DNA of 64,000 nucleotides from the NCBI GenBank assembly GCA_900543205.1, contig UQQM01000008.1, forward strand, positions 13,738 to 77,737, in the 5' to 3' direction. Of this stretch, positions 1 through 8,499 are shown one piece after another; position 1 is the stretch's first letter, and each line of letters begins with the position of its first letter. The notes under the pieces were generated by a model. It was not told where the DNA came from. It ran no database searches and saw nothing but the letters and a program-made list of their open reading frames with translations. The DNA is from an uncultured Bacteroides sp. (GTDB lineage: Bacteria > Bacteroidota > Bacteroidia > Bacteroidales > UBA932). The translations under genes and the position numbers were made by a program.

Positions 1-3000
1 TTCCCGAAAAGGAAATGGGGATGGACGCTGCAGGCCGCTCTCAGCCTTCCCGGAAGAAGCACGCGTCTTTCGCAAGAGCTGCTGCTGAGCTACAATTATC
101 TCCTGTCATCCGATGACGGAGCCGCAGACGAGACTCCCGATGACCGGCTGAACTGCCTGCTTCTCACCGACCGCAGCGCCTTCAATCCCGGGGAGACCGT
201 CCGCTTCAAGACAATATTGTACAGAGGCGACTACGGGCACAGCCTCGCAGGAGAAGGGATACGTCTGACCGCCAGGCTGCTGGATCCCGAAGGCAAGGAA
301 CTTTCATCCTCCGTACTCACCACCGGAGAATTCAGTTCGGCGGCCGGCAGCTTCGTCCTGCAGAAAAGCCGTCTCGGCGGACTCTACACCATACGCATCG
401 AGCATGAAGACCACACGCTTGCATCCGCCAGGGTGCTGGCCGACGAATTCGTGCTGCCGACCTTCGACCTCGTCTGGACCGAGGACAGCCTGCTGCACCT
501 TCCGGGCGACCGCATCGAGGTCAAAGGCAGAATCAAGGCCTATTCGGGCCATAGCCTCAGCGCCGCCGACATCAGCTACAAGGTCTCCAATGGCAATGAG
601 ACCATCGCCTCCGGCCCGCTTGCAAGCGATACCGAAGGGAATTTCACCATCACATTCGACAGCCCGTCCAAACGGGAATATGCACATTATGCCGTCAGCG
701 TCAGGGTAAGCGACGCCACGGGCGAAACCAGGGAGTTCAGCACCAGCCTGAATGTCCGGCCTGACATCCCCCTGAAAATCGAAGCCGTGAAAGCCGCCGA
801 AGGCAGTTTTGAGCTAACTGATGACGATGATGACATCTACCTCCGGGAAGACAGATACATATTCACCGGAGACATGGCCGGCTTCGTCCTCGGCACCGCC
901 AGCGGCTACAAGCGCCCCGGCGCGACCGTGGAATACAGCCTGTCGTCCGAAGGGAAGATTCTCAAGGAAGGCAGCATGGACCCCGGCAGGCTGGATCTCC
1001 CGCTGGATGGCGGCGGCACCGGCCTCTATAGGCTTGACGTCAGCATCAGGACGAAGGCGCACAACGGAGAGGAGTTCAGTTCACGCGACAGCGTACTTAT
1101 CATCCATGTACCTTCAGGCAGCAAGGCACTCAACATGCCCGGAGTCAGGAGCTTCTTCCTCGAAAGCCCCGCAGAAGGCCTCTCGCTCCAGATGGGAGCG
1201 ACCTGCGGCCCCGTGTGGGCGGTGGCGGAACTCTACGGCGACGGCAACCGTCCGCTCGACCGGAAGATGGTATATCTTGGAGGACAGACGGGGCGTGAAG
1301 GCTCGCTCGAGACCGTCAGCTTCGAACACAGGCAGGGATATCCCGGCCAGCTAGCCGTCAAGGTCTTCTATTTCCGCGACAAGCGGAGCTTCAGCTACAC
1401 CCGCGAATTCGATTTCACAGATGAGGCTTCCAGGCTGCCTCTCGAATTCACCAGATTCCTGGACACGACATCGCCTTCGAAGACATACAGCTTCATCATC
1501 AGGACCGAACCCGGAGTGGAGTGCGCCGCCACCATCTTCGACGCCAGCACCGAGACCCTCATGGAGAATGTCTGGTATGACGTGCTGCCTTGGCGCGAGC
1601 CTGCCGGGAATGTCAGCTACAGCAGCATCTGCGGGGTCAACGGCACCACTCCCGGCATCATCAGGGGCACGGCCAGGAGAATGACAAGAATCAATTCGGT
1701 CATGGCCGCCAGCCCGATGTTCAAGCTGGACTCGGATTCAGGCACAGTCATAGAGGAAGCCGTCATGGACGAATCCGCTGCGCCCGGAATGCACATACGC
1801 GAGAATTTCGAGAGCACCATAGCCTGGGAGCCTTTCCTGCGCTCCGACGGGAACGGCGAGATACGCTTCGACTTCAGCACCTCCGACAAACTGTCGCGCT
1901 ACTATGTGCAGCTCTTCGCCCACGACAGGAATTTCCGCAACAGCGCCCTGCGCCGCGAGATGACGGTGACCCTGCCGGTAAAGGTCGCAGTCGTACAGCC
2001 GCAGTATCTGTACGAATCCGACAGCTGGAACGCCCGCGTGAGCATATCCAACATGCTGGAGACCGCAGTCAGCGGAAAAATCACCATCAGTTTCCTTGAC
2101 GGAGACGACGTGAAGACCGCCGCCGTACTGGAATCAGGATGCGACAGCCTGACGGTCAGCGCAGGAGGCGCGGCGGAGTTCAGCCTCGCATTGGACGCGC
2201 CAGCAACCGGCACCATCGGCCTGCTGGCAAGCTTCATCCCCGACGATGCGGAATACGGCTCGGACGCGGTGTTCGTAACCATCCCCGTCAAGAAGCCCGT
2301 GCAGACAATCACCGAAGCGCATTCGGCGCTGTACCGTCCCGGCATGGACAGGGATGAACTGATCGCCAGATTGCGCGGAATGTTCGTGAATGCCGACGGC
2401 AGCACGGCTTCCGTGAGAGAAATCTCGATACGCGGGATGCTCGGGGAAGCCATACCGGAGGAACTTTATCCCGAAAGCGAGGATGTGCTGAGCCTCTCGG
2501 CGGCTCTCTGGGCGGACAATCTGCTGTCCTCCCTGGAAGGTGCGGAGGCCGTAGGGCTTGACAATGTGCAGAAAGCGGAGCTCGTAGGCAGAATCGCCGC
2601 CTGCCGGAATTCCGACGGCGGCTTCGGCTGGTTCGCCGGAATGAACTCCTCTCCCGTGATTACCGCAGTGCTTCTCGAAAGGTTCAGCGAGATGGGGTCC
2701 GGATGTCCGGATACCGTTTCGGAACTGCTCCCCACGGCAGTGGAATACCTCGACGGCGAGATGTTCAGCGGAAAGGTGCGTCCGCTCTGGTGCGGAGGCC
2801 TGAGTCTCGCGCAGTACCTGCACGTGAGAGCGTCATATCCGGAAGTCCGCCTCTGCACCGGAGAGCTTGGCCGGAAGGAACTCAAGGCATTCAGGAAGAC
2901 GGTGCGCGAGTACCTCGTCCCTTCCGGTGACGCCGGGCTCGAAGGACATATTCTCGCAAAGGCCAGACGGCTGTCCACCCTGCAGGCCCTGCTCGCCGAC

Positions 3001-3858
3001 GAGGCCGGAATCAGGCTGGCGAAGGACCTCGGCATCCCGATGATGACCGGCCGCAGGCTCGCAAAATCACTCGGACGCGACATCGAGTCCCTCGCCCAAT
3101 ACGCCCGACCGCATGCAAGCGGGGGATACTATTATCCGAACGCGGTAATGCCCTGGCGCGGTCTGCTCGAAAGCGAACTGTACGCCCATTCCATGCTCTG
3201 CAAGCTCATGGACAGCTGCGGGCATACGGAAATTGCGGAAGGTGTCAGGCTGTGGACAATGGTGCAGAAGGAGACTCAGAAATGGGAGTCCGATCCCGGC
3301 TACCTCGAGGCCCTGGCCTGTGTGATGCAGGGTTCGGAAGAAACGCTGGACACGAAGGTCATCGCTCTGTCCGCCTCCGTGGAGCTTCCTTTCGAAGACA
3401 TACGCGCCGACGGCAACGGATTCACCGTGGAAAGCGAGTTCTACCTGAACGGGGAGAAGATTGCCGACGGCGACACCCTGCATGTCGGCGACAGGCTAAC
3501 CGCAGTATACCTGGTATGGAGCGAAGAGAACCGCAGCTTCGTCAGGCTCAGCGTACCCAGGAACGCCGCCCTTAGGCCGGTCGACCAGATTTCCGGCCGA
3601 TACGGCTGGATGGCCAGGGCGCTTTCCGTCCCGGGATGGACAACGTTCACACCCCAGGGGTATCGCAGCGTGAGGGCGGACAGGACCGAATACTGGTTCG
3701 AAAGCTACCACGAGGAGAAGACCGCCATCAGCGAGGAGTTCTTCGTGACCCAGGAGGGGCGTTTCCAGTCGCCTGTGCCCGAGATAGAGTCGCTCTATGC
3801 GCCGCACTACCGGGCCAACGGTTCCGGCAGCGGATATATGGCCGTTGCCGGGAACTAG
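1..3858 (+). CDS. Alpha-2-macroglobulin family protein, 3' part (5' end outside window)
   Basis: The frame is open from base 1, so the first in-window start-like codon (TTG at 217) is internal and the true start lies to the left. 1285 residues are visible. Near residues 53-70 is an MG-domain strand with TDRSAFNPGETVRF, like the usual DRxxYRPGxTV. Around residues 601-640 is the A2M core motif (ENFESTIAWEPFLRSDG). Around residue 870 is the alpha/alpha-toroid motif CRNSDGGFGWF, and the C-terminus has the usual receptor-like beta domain with VRADRTEYWFES. The family traps proteases in the periplasm or at the outer membrane. The CxEQ thioester expected before the toroid is absent; the equivalent stretch reads YPESEDVLSLS. 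It is convergent with the kinase gene downstream. Family assignment is firm; the substrate is unknown. Confidence 0.9.
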   Translation, partial: FPKRKWGWTLQAALSLPGRSTRLSQELLLSYNYLLSSDDGAADETPDDRLNCLLLTDRSAFNPGETVRFKTILYRGDYGHSLAGEGIRLTARLLDPEGKELSSSVLTTGEFSSAAGSFVLQKSRLGGLYTIRIEHEDHTLASARVLADEFVLPTFDLVWTEDSLLHLPGDRIEVKGRIKAYSGHSLSAADISYKVSNGNETIASGPLASDTEGNFTITFDSPSKREYAHYAVSVRVSDATGETREFSTSLNVRPDIPLKIEAVKAAEGSFELTDDDDDIYLREDRYIFTGDMAGFVLGTASGYKRPGATVEYSLSSEGKILKEGSMDPGRLDLPLDGGGTGLYRLDVSIRTKAHNGEEFSSRDSVLIIHVPSGSKALNMPGVRSFFLESPAEGLSLQMGATCGPVWAVAELYGDGNRPLDRKMVYLGGQTGREGSLETVSFEHRQGYPGQLAVKVFYFRDKRSFSYTREFDFTDEASRLPLEFTRFLDTTSPSKTYSFIIRTEPGVECAATIFDASTETLMENVWYDVLPWREPAGNVSYSSICGVNGTTPGIIRGTARRMTRINSVMAASPMFKLDSDSGTVIEEAVMDESAAPGMHIRENFESTIAWEPFLRSDGNGEIRFDFSTSDKLSRYYVQLFAHDRNFRNSALRREMTVTLPVKVAVVQPQYLYESDSWNARVSISNMLETAVSGKITISFLDGDDVKTAAVLESGCDSLTVSAGGAAEFSLALDAPATGTIGLLASFIPDDAEYGSDAVFVTIPVKKPVQTITEAHSALYRPGMDRDELIARLRGMFVNADGSTASVREISIRGMLGEAIPEELYPESEDVLSLSAALWADNLLSSLEGAEAVGLDNVQKAELVGRIAACRNSDGGFGWFAGMNSSPVITAVLLERFSEMGSGCPDTVSELLPTAVEYLDGEMFSGKVRPLWCGGLSLAQYLHVRASYPEVRLCTGELGRKELKAFRKTVREYLVPSGDAGLEGHILAKARRLSTLQALLADEAGIRLAKDLGIPMMTGRRLAKSLGRDIESLAQYARPHASGGYYYPNAVMPWRGLLESELYAHSMLCKLMDSCGHTEIAEGVRLWTMVQKETQKWESDPGYLEALACVMQGSEETLDTKVIALSASVELPFEDIRADGNGFTVESEFYLNGEKIADGDTLHVGDRLTAVYLVWSEENRSFVRLSVPRNAALRPVDQISGRYGWMARALSVPGWTTFTPQGYRSVRADRTEYWFESYHEEKTAISEEFFVTQEGRFQSPVPEIESLYAPHYRANGSGSGYMAVAGN

Positions 3859-3887
3859 CCTCGCGGCTGCAATTGCGTCTCGCAGGC
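3858..3887 (-). repeat. 30-bp fragment of the dispersed element at 22.4 kb
   Basis: The 30 bases starting at the last base of the alpha-2-macroglobulin stop codon match the reverse complement of 22399-22428 with two mismatches. Both contain the central palindrome GCAATTGC. This shows that part of the 22-kb element is repeated in the genome. Confidence 0.6.
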
Positions 3888-3896
3888 TGCGTCAGA

Positions 3897-4889
3897 CTAC
3901 AGCGTCTGGCCGCCGATGAACTCGCGCATGATTGAGGTGGGAGGGATGGCGGCTATCTCTATAGGCTTCAGCGGCAGTATGTTCTTCATGAAATCCAGAA
4001 GCTCCTGCGCCTTGGCGTAGGCCGGCGAGGACTCGCTGATGCCGCAGAGCAGAGGCTCGGCATAATATTTCAGGAGAGGCATGTCGTAGAGCGTGGAGGA
4101 ATTGAACACCACGTTGGCATTCTGGTCGAAGGGGAAGATGTACTTTTCCTCGCCCCGGCGCACGGAAGGCCAGCGCAATATGTTCTCCTCGGGAGAAATG
4201 CCGCGTGTGCGGTTGTCACGCACGATGCGCCTGAGCAGGCGCTTGTCGGTAGTGGAGTTGTGTTCCTTGTGGCCGCCGGGAAGCGACGAGAGCGCGGAGA
4301 TGTAGATGCGGAAAATCTTGCTCTGCGGAATCTTCGGAGTCAATGCCGGATTCAGCGCATGTATGCCCTCCATGAACAGGATGTCGTTGCGTTCCAGCTT
4401 CATGGTCTCGCCGGGGAAGGTGCGCACTCCCGCCACGAAATCGAACTTGGGCAGGTTCACCTCCTTGCCGGACAGCAGGTCTTCGAGCTGCTCGTTCAGA
4501 AACCTGATGTCCATGGCCTCCAGGGCTTCATAGTCGCGCTCCCCGTTCTCGTCGAGAGGAGTGTCGTCGCGGTTCACGAAGTAGTTGTCAAGCTCTATCA
4601 CCTTCGGATTGAGGCCGAGCACCCTGGCCTGCTGGGCAATGCGCAGGGACGAACTGGTCTTTCCGCTCGACGAAGGGCCGGACATCATGACTATCGGGCA
4701 CCTGCGGCGGTTCCAGAATATCTGGTCGGCCGCCTGGGCGTATTTGCGCTCCTGACGGGCCTCGCAGAGGTTGATAAGGTCGATAGCCTCCCCTTCAAGA
4801 AGCGTATCGTTGAGTTTTTCGATGGTATCTATGCCTATCGCCTGACACCAGTCGGCGTATTCCTGCCTTGCGGCCTCGATTTTATTCAT
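3897..4889 (-). CDS. Nucleoside (uridine-like) kinase, P-loop
   Basis: 330 residues from the ATG at 4889; a longer frame exists, but this ATG overlaps the uvrA-like stop as ATGA. It carries a P-loop GPSSSGKT at residues 71-78 and the phosphoribulokinase/uridine kinase pattern (IELDNYFVNRDDTP after the P-loop, then LFMEGIHALNP). These enzymes phosphorylate nucleosides with NTP in the cytoplasm. Many relatives carry an N-terminal TGS/ThrRS-like module and are about 550 residues; here only a short helical N-terminal region of about 65 residues precedes the kinase. It is translationally coupled to the UvrA paralogue upstream, which may reflect a shared transcript rather than shared function. Exact substrate not determinable. 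Confidence 0.85.
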   Translation of the reverse strand: MNKIEAARQEYADWCQAIGIDTIEKLNDTLLEGEAIDLINLCEARQERKYAQAADQIFWNRRRCPIVMMSGPSSSGKTSSSLRIAQQARVLGLNPKVIELDNYFVNRDDTPLDENGERDYEALEAMDIRFLNEQLEDLLSGKEVNLPKFDFVAGVRTFPGETMKLERNDILFMEGIHALNPALTPKIPQSKIFRIYISALSSLPGGHKEHNSTTDKRLLRRIVRDNRTRGISPEENILRWPSVRRGEEKYIFPFDQNANVVFNSSTLYDMPLLKYYAEPLLCGISESSPAYAKAQELLDFMKNILPLKPIEIAAIPPTSIMREFIGGQTL

Positions 4890-7591
4890 AAAACATCCTT
4901 TAAATATCTGCCTGTAACTGAAGCCGGGTCGGAAGCCACCTGCTCCGGCGTCCCGCATGCAATTATCCTGCCGCCCGACTTACCGCCGCCCGGGCCCATG
5001 TCTATGATATGGTCGGCACATTTGAGCACGTCGAGATTGTGCTCTATGACGATTACCGTATTCCCCTGGTCCACCAGGCGCCGAAGCACTCCCATCAGCA
5101 CCTTGATGTCCTCGAAATGCAGTCCTGTCGTAGGCTCGTCAAGCATGTACAGCGTATTCCCCGTGGCCCTCCTGAACAGTTCGGCGGCCAGCTTCATCCT
5201 CTGGCTCTCGCCTCCGGAAAGCGTGACCGAAGACTGGCCGAGCCGGACATAGCCCAGACCCACGTCCACGAGAGCCTTGAGCTTCGGGGCTATCTTGGGA
5301 TGGGAGCTGAAGAATTCATAGGCCTCGGAAATCGGCATGTCCAGCACCTCGGAAATATTCTTCCCACGGTATTTGACGGCCAATGTGGCCTCGTTGTAGC
5401 GGCGTCCCCGGCACTGGTCGCAGACCACATTGACCGAGGGCAGGAAATTCATCTCTATCACCTTGATTCCGGCGCCCTTGCACTCCTCGCACCGGCCTCC
5501 TGCCACGTTGAACGAAAAGCGTCCGGCCTTGAAGCCGCGCACCTTGGCGTCCGGCGTGTCCTCGAAGAGGGCCCGTATGTCGGTGAATACCCCGGTGAAT
5601 GTCGCCGGATTTGAACGGGGGGAACGCCCGATAGGGCTCTGGTCTATCTCTATGACCTTGTCCACGTTCTCGATGCCTTCTATCGAAGAATACCCGAGAG
5701 GCTTGCCCTTGAACCTATAGAGCTTGCCCTTCAGGATGGGCATCAGCGTCTCGTTTATCAGAGTGGACTTTCCGGAGCCGCTGACGCCGGAAATGCCTAT
5801 CAGCATCCCCAGGGGGAAAGTCACGTCTATGTTCTTGAGGTTGTTTCCGCACGCGCCGCGCAGCACCAGGGTCTTCCCGTTGCCGGCAGCCCTCTCCGAA
5901 GGGGTCACGTTGGGGTTCACCACCGGCCGTGGCGGGCCGCTGTAGCAGATTTCGCCTCCGTTCCCGCCAGCTCCGGGGCCCACGTCGACTATCCAGTCGG
6001 CCGACTTGATGGTCTCCTCATCGTGCTCGACCACTATCACGGTATTGTGCTCGTCACGGAGCTTCTTCAATGACGCGATAAGCTTCAGATTGTCCCTCTG
6101 GTGCAGACCTATGCTGGGTTCATCCAGGATGTATATCACGTTGACGAGACGGGAGCCTATCTGCGTCGCAAGACGTATGCGCTGGCCTTCCCCGCCCGAA
6201 AGCGTTGCGGAAGGCCGGTCCAGGCTCAGATAGTCCAGGCCCACGTCAAGCAGGAAATGCACCCTGTCGTGAAGCTCGCGTATGATGTCGCGCGCTATGG
6301 CGTTCTGCCTGGAGTCCAGCCGGGAGGGCAGGCTATCAATCCATAAGGCGAGCTCCGAAATCTCCATGGCGCTCACCTGGGAGATGTCCTTTCCGTCTAT
6401 GCGGAAGCAGCGGGCGTTCCCGTTCAGCCGCGTGCCGTGGCACACGGGACAGACTACCTTGTCCTCGATGTCCCCGACCACTCCGGGCCAGTTGACCATT
6501 TCGGAAAGCGCGCCCTCGCCCACGCGGAAGAACTCGTCGGAGCCGTATATCACCAGGGTGACGGCCTCGTCCGGCAGGGCGGCTATCGGCTCATATAGCG
6601 AAAAACCGTGTTTCCGCGACATGGAGCGCAGTATCTCGAACTTCTTCCCGTCGCGCATGCGCCCCAGCGGCACGATTCCGCCGTCGGCTATCGAAACGTC
6701 CCTGTCGGGGATGATGCTGTCGATGTTCACATCGACCACCGTGCCGAGCCCCTTGCAGTGAGGGCAATATCCTTCGGGCGAATTGAAGGAGAAAGAATGC
6801 GGCGCCGGCTCCTGCAGGGAGATGCCGCTGTCCGGATCCACAAGATGCTTTGAGAAATGCCTGAGCGTCCCCGTCTCCATGTCCATGACGGCAAGCGAGC
6901 CTTTGCCGGCGGAAAGCGCCGTGCCCACCGAACTGCGCACGCGTCTGTCATCGCCGTCTCCGGGCTTCAGCTTGTCCACCACGAGCTCGATGAAATGGCT
7001 TTTGTAGCGGTCGAGCGCATCGACCTCCGAAAGCTCCTTCAGCTCCCCGTCTATGCGCACTCCGGTGAAGCCCTTGCGGCGCAACTGGTCGAAGAGTTCG
7101 CGGTAGTGCCCCTTGCGGCCTCTGACCAGAGGTGCGAGCAGCAGGCACTTGCGCCCATGGTAGCCGCTCATTATCAGCTCGACTATCTGCGCATCGGTGT
7201 AGCGCACCATCTCCTTGCCGGTCAGCGGCGAATACGCCACCGAAGCCCTGGCGAACAGCAGGCGCAGGAAGTCATAGATTTCGGTGATGGTTCCGACCGT
7301 GGAGCGCGGGTTGCCGCCAGTGGTCTTCTGCTCTATGGCTATGACCGGGCTCAGGCCGTTTATGCTCTCCACCGAAGGCTTCTCCAGGATGCCCATGAAA
7401 TGCTTGGCATACGGGGAGAGAGTGTTCATGTAGCGGCGCTGCCCTTCAGCGTATATGGTATCGAAAGCCAGCGATGACTTGCCGCTGCCGCTGACGCCGG
7501 TCATCACAGTGAACTTTCCCCTAGGTATGTCCACGTCGACGTTCTTCAGATTGTTGGCGTGGGCTCCGCGTATTTCTATTTGCTTGTCCAT
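4886..7591 (-). CDS. uvrA: UvrA-family excinuclease ATPase, zinc-module-1-less paralogue
   Basis: 901 residues, slightly shorter than the usual 930-950. It has two ABC cassettes: Walker A GVSGSGKSS near residue 32 and again near 600, with signatures LSGGEGQRIRLA near 467 and LSGGESQRMKLA near 797. UvrA dimers scan DNA for bulky lesions and load UvrB. Retained cysteine pairs are CPHCKGLG near 277, CPVCHGTRL near 383, and CEECKGAG with CDQCRGRR near 703-727 (the C-terminal zinc finger). The first zinc module is broken: the usual CPxCG partner before FSFNSP reads VDPDSG, and the upstream CPxC position reads SPLTG near 122. Bacteroidota often have two UvrA copies; this looks like the divergent one. 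It is divergent from the EamA gene and coupled to the kinase downstream. Confidence 0.9.
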   Translation of the reverse strand: MDKQIEIRGAHANNLKNVDVDIPRGKFTVMTGVSGSGKSSLAFDTIYAEGQRRYMNTLSPYAKHFMGILEKPSVESINGLSPVIAIEQKTTGGNPRSTVGTITEIYDFLRLLFARASVAYSPLTGKEMVRYTDAQIVELIMSGYHGRKCLLLAPLVRGRKGHYRELFDQLRRKGFTGVRIDGELKELSEVDALDRYKSHFIELVVDKLKPGDGDDRRVRSSVGTALSAGKGSLAVMDMETGTLRHFSKHLVDPDSGISLQEPAPHSFSFNSPEGYCPHCKGLGTVVDVNIDSIIPDRDVSIADGGIVPLGRMRDGKKFEILRSMSRKHGFSLYEPIAALPDEAVTLVIYGSDEFFRVGEGALSEMVNWPGVVGDIEDKVVCPVCHGTRLNGNARCFRIDGKDISQVSAMEISELALWIDSLPSRLDSRQNAIARDIIRELHDRVHFLLDVGLDYLSLDRPSATLSGGEGQRIRLATQIGSRLVNVIYILDEPSIGLHQRDNLKLIASLKKLRDEHNTVIVVEHDEETIKSADWIVDVGPGAGGNGGEICYSGPPRPVVNPNVTPSERAAGNGKTLVLRGACGNNLKNIDVTFPLGMLIGISGVSGSGKSTLINETLMPILKGKLYRFKGKPLGYSSIEGIENVDKVIEIDQSPIGRSPRSNPATFTGVFTDIRALFEDTPDAKVRGFKAGRFSFNVAGGRCEECKGAGIKVIEMNFLPSVNVVCDQCRGRRYNEATLAVKYRGKNISEVLDMPISEAYEFFSSHPKIAPKLKALVDVGLGYVRLGQSSVTLSGGESQRMKLAAELFRRATGNTLYMLDEPTTGLHFEDIKVLMGVLRRLVDQGNTVIVIEHNLDVLKCADHIIDMGPGGGKSGGRIIACGTPEQVASDPASVTGRYLKDVL

Positions 7592-7624
7592 GGTCGGAGA
7601 ACGACAAATTTACGAATTTTTGCA

Positions 7625-7632
7625 TATCTTTG
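7625..7632 (+). promoter_or_regulatory. Bacteroidota -7 box TATCTTTG for the EamA transporter
   Basis: Exact match to TAnnTTTG; only 8 bases separate it from the ATG at 7641, so the mRNA leader is expected to be extremely short. Confidence 0.65.
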
Positions 7633-7640
7633 ACCCCTGT

Positions 7641-8486
7641 ATGTGGATTTGGCTAACCCTATTTTCCGCGATTCTCCTGGGATCGTACGACATAGTCAAG
7701 AAGCAGGCCGTCAAGAACAACAGCGTGCTCTGGGTGCTTTTCGGAGCCACCGCCCTCTCGACCCTGTTCCTCACCCCCTTCTTCAGCGCAGGGCCTCTCG
7801 AAGACCATCTGCGACTGATGGCGAAGGCGGTACTGGTGTCGCTCTCGTGGATTTCCGGCCTGATAGCGATAAAGCTGCTGCCGCTGACAACCGTGAGCAC
7901 GATAAAGGCGTCCAGGCCCATGTTCGTGCTGCTCTTCTCCCTGATAATCTTCCACGAGAAGCTCAACCTGCTGCAATGGGGAGGGGTGCTGCTGGTAATC
8001 GCGGCCCTGATGCTGCTCGGACGCTCCAGCAGGAAAGAAGGCATCACCTTCACGAGCAACAGCGGCATGGCGTGGATGGCGGTCTCCGTCCTGACGGGGG
8101 TCGCGAGCGCGCTCTACGACAAATACATACTCGGCATCATGGAGCCCCTGTTCGTTCAGAGCTGGACCAACCTCTACATCAGCGTCATCATGGCCCTGGT
8201 GCTGCTGGGCGACCGGCTGCGCGACCGCGAGGGCTTCAATAGATTCCGCTGGGACTGGAAGCTGCTGCTGATTGCGGTGCTCATCACGGGCTCCGACATG
8301 CTGTACTTCTACGCCGTGAACCAGGAGGACGCTCTGATTTCGGTAATCTCCATCACGCGGCGCAGCTCGGTGCTGGTCACCTTCCTGGGAGGCGCGCTGG
8401 TGTTCAGGGAGCACAACATACGCGAGAAGTTCATCGAGCTGGTGATAATGCTGGCCGGCGTGATCCTGCTGCTCTTCTCGTCTTAG
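7641..8486 (+). CDS. EamA/DMT-family membrane transporter
   Basis: 281 residues from the ATG at 7641; the longer open frame from 7455 runs into the divergent uvrA-like gene and is rejected. About ten hydrophobic helices are visible, beginning at the first residue (MWIWLTLFSAILLGS), in two repeated halves, as in drug/metabolite transporters of the inner membrane. A marker segment is STIKASRPMFVLLFSLIIF near the end of the first half. Substrate unknown. The gene is monocistronic or leads into the S41 protease 13 bases downstream. Confidence 0.85.
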   Translation: MWIWLTLFSAILLGSYDIVKKQAVKNNSVLWVLFGATALSTLFLTPFFSAGPLEDHLRLMAKAVLVSLSWISGLIAIKLLPLTTVSTIKASRPMFVLLFSLIIFHEKLNLLQWGGVLLVIAALMLLGRSSRKEGITFTSNSGMAWMAVSVLTGVASALYDKYILGIMEPLFVQSWTNLYISVIMALVLLGDRLRDREGFNRFRWDWKLLLIAVLITGSDMLYFYAVNQEDALISVISITRRSSVLVTFLGGALVFREHNIREKFIELVIMLAGVILLLFSS

Positions 8487-8499
8487 GCACGAAATTCCA

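Noticed and set aside
4260-5252. 330-codon plus-strand frame over the kinase and UvrA genes
   Set aside because: Crosses two real genes on the other strand and matches no family.
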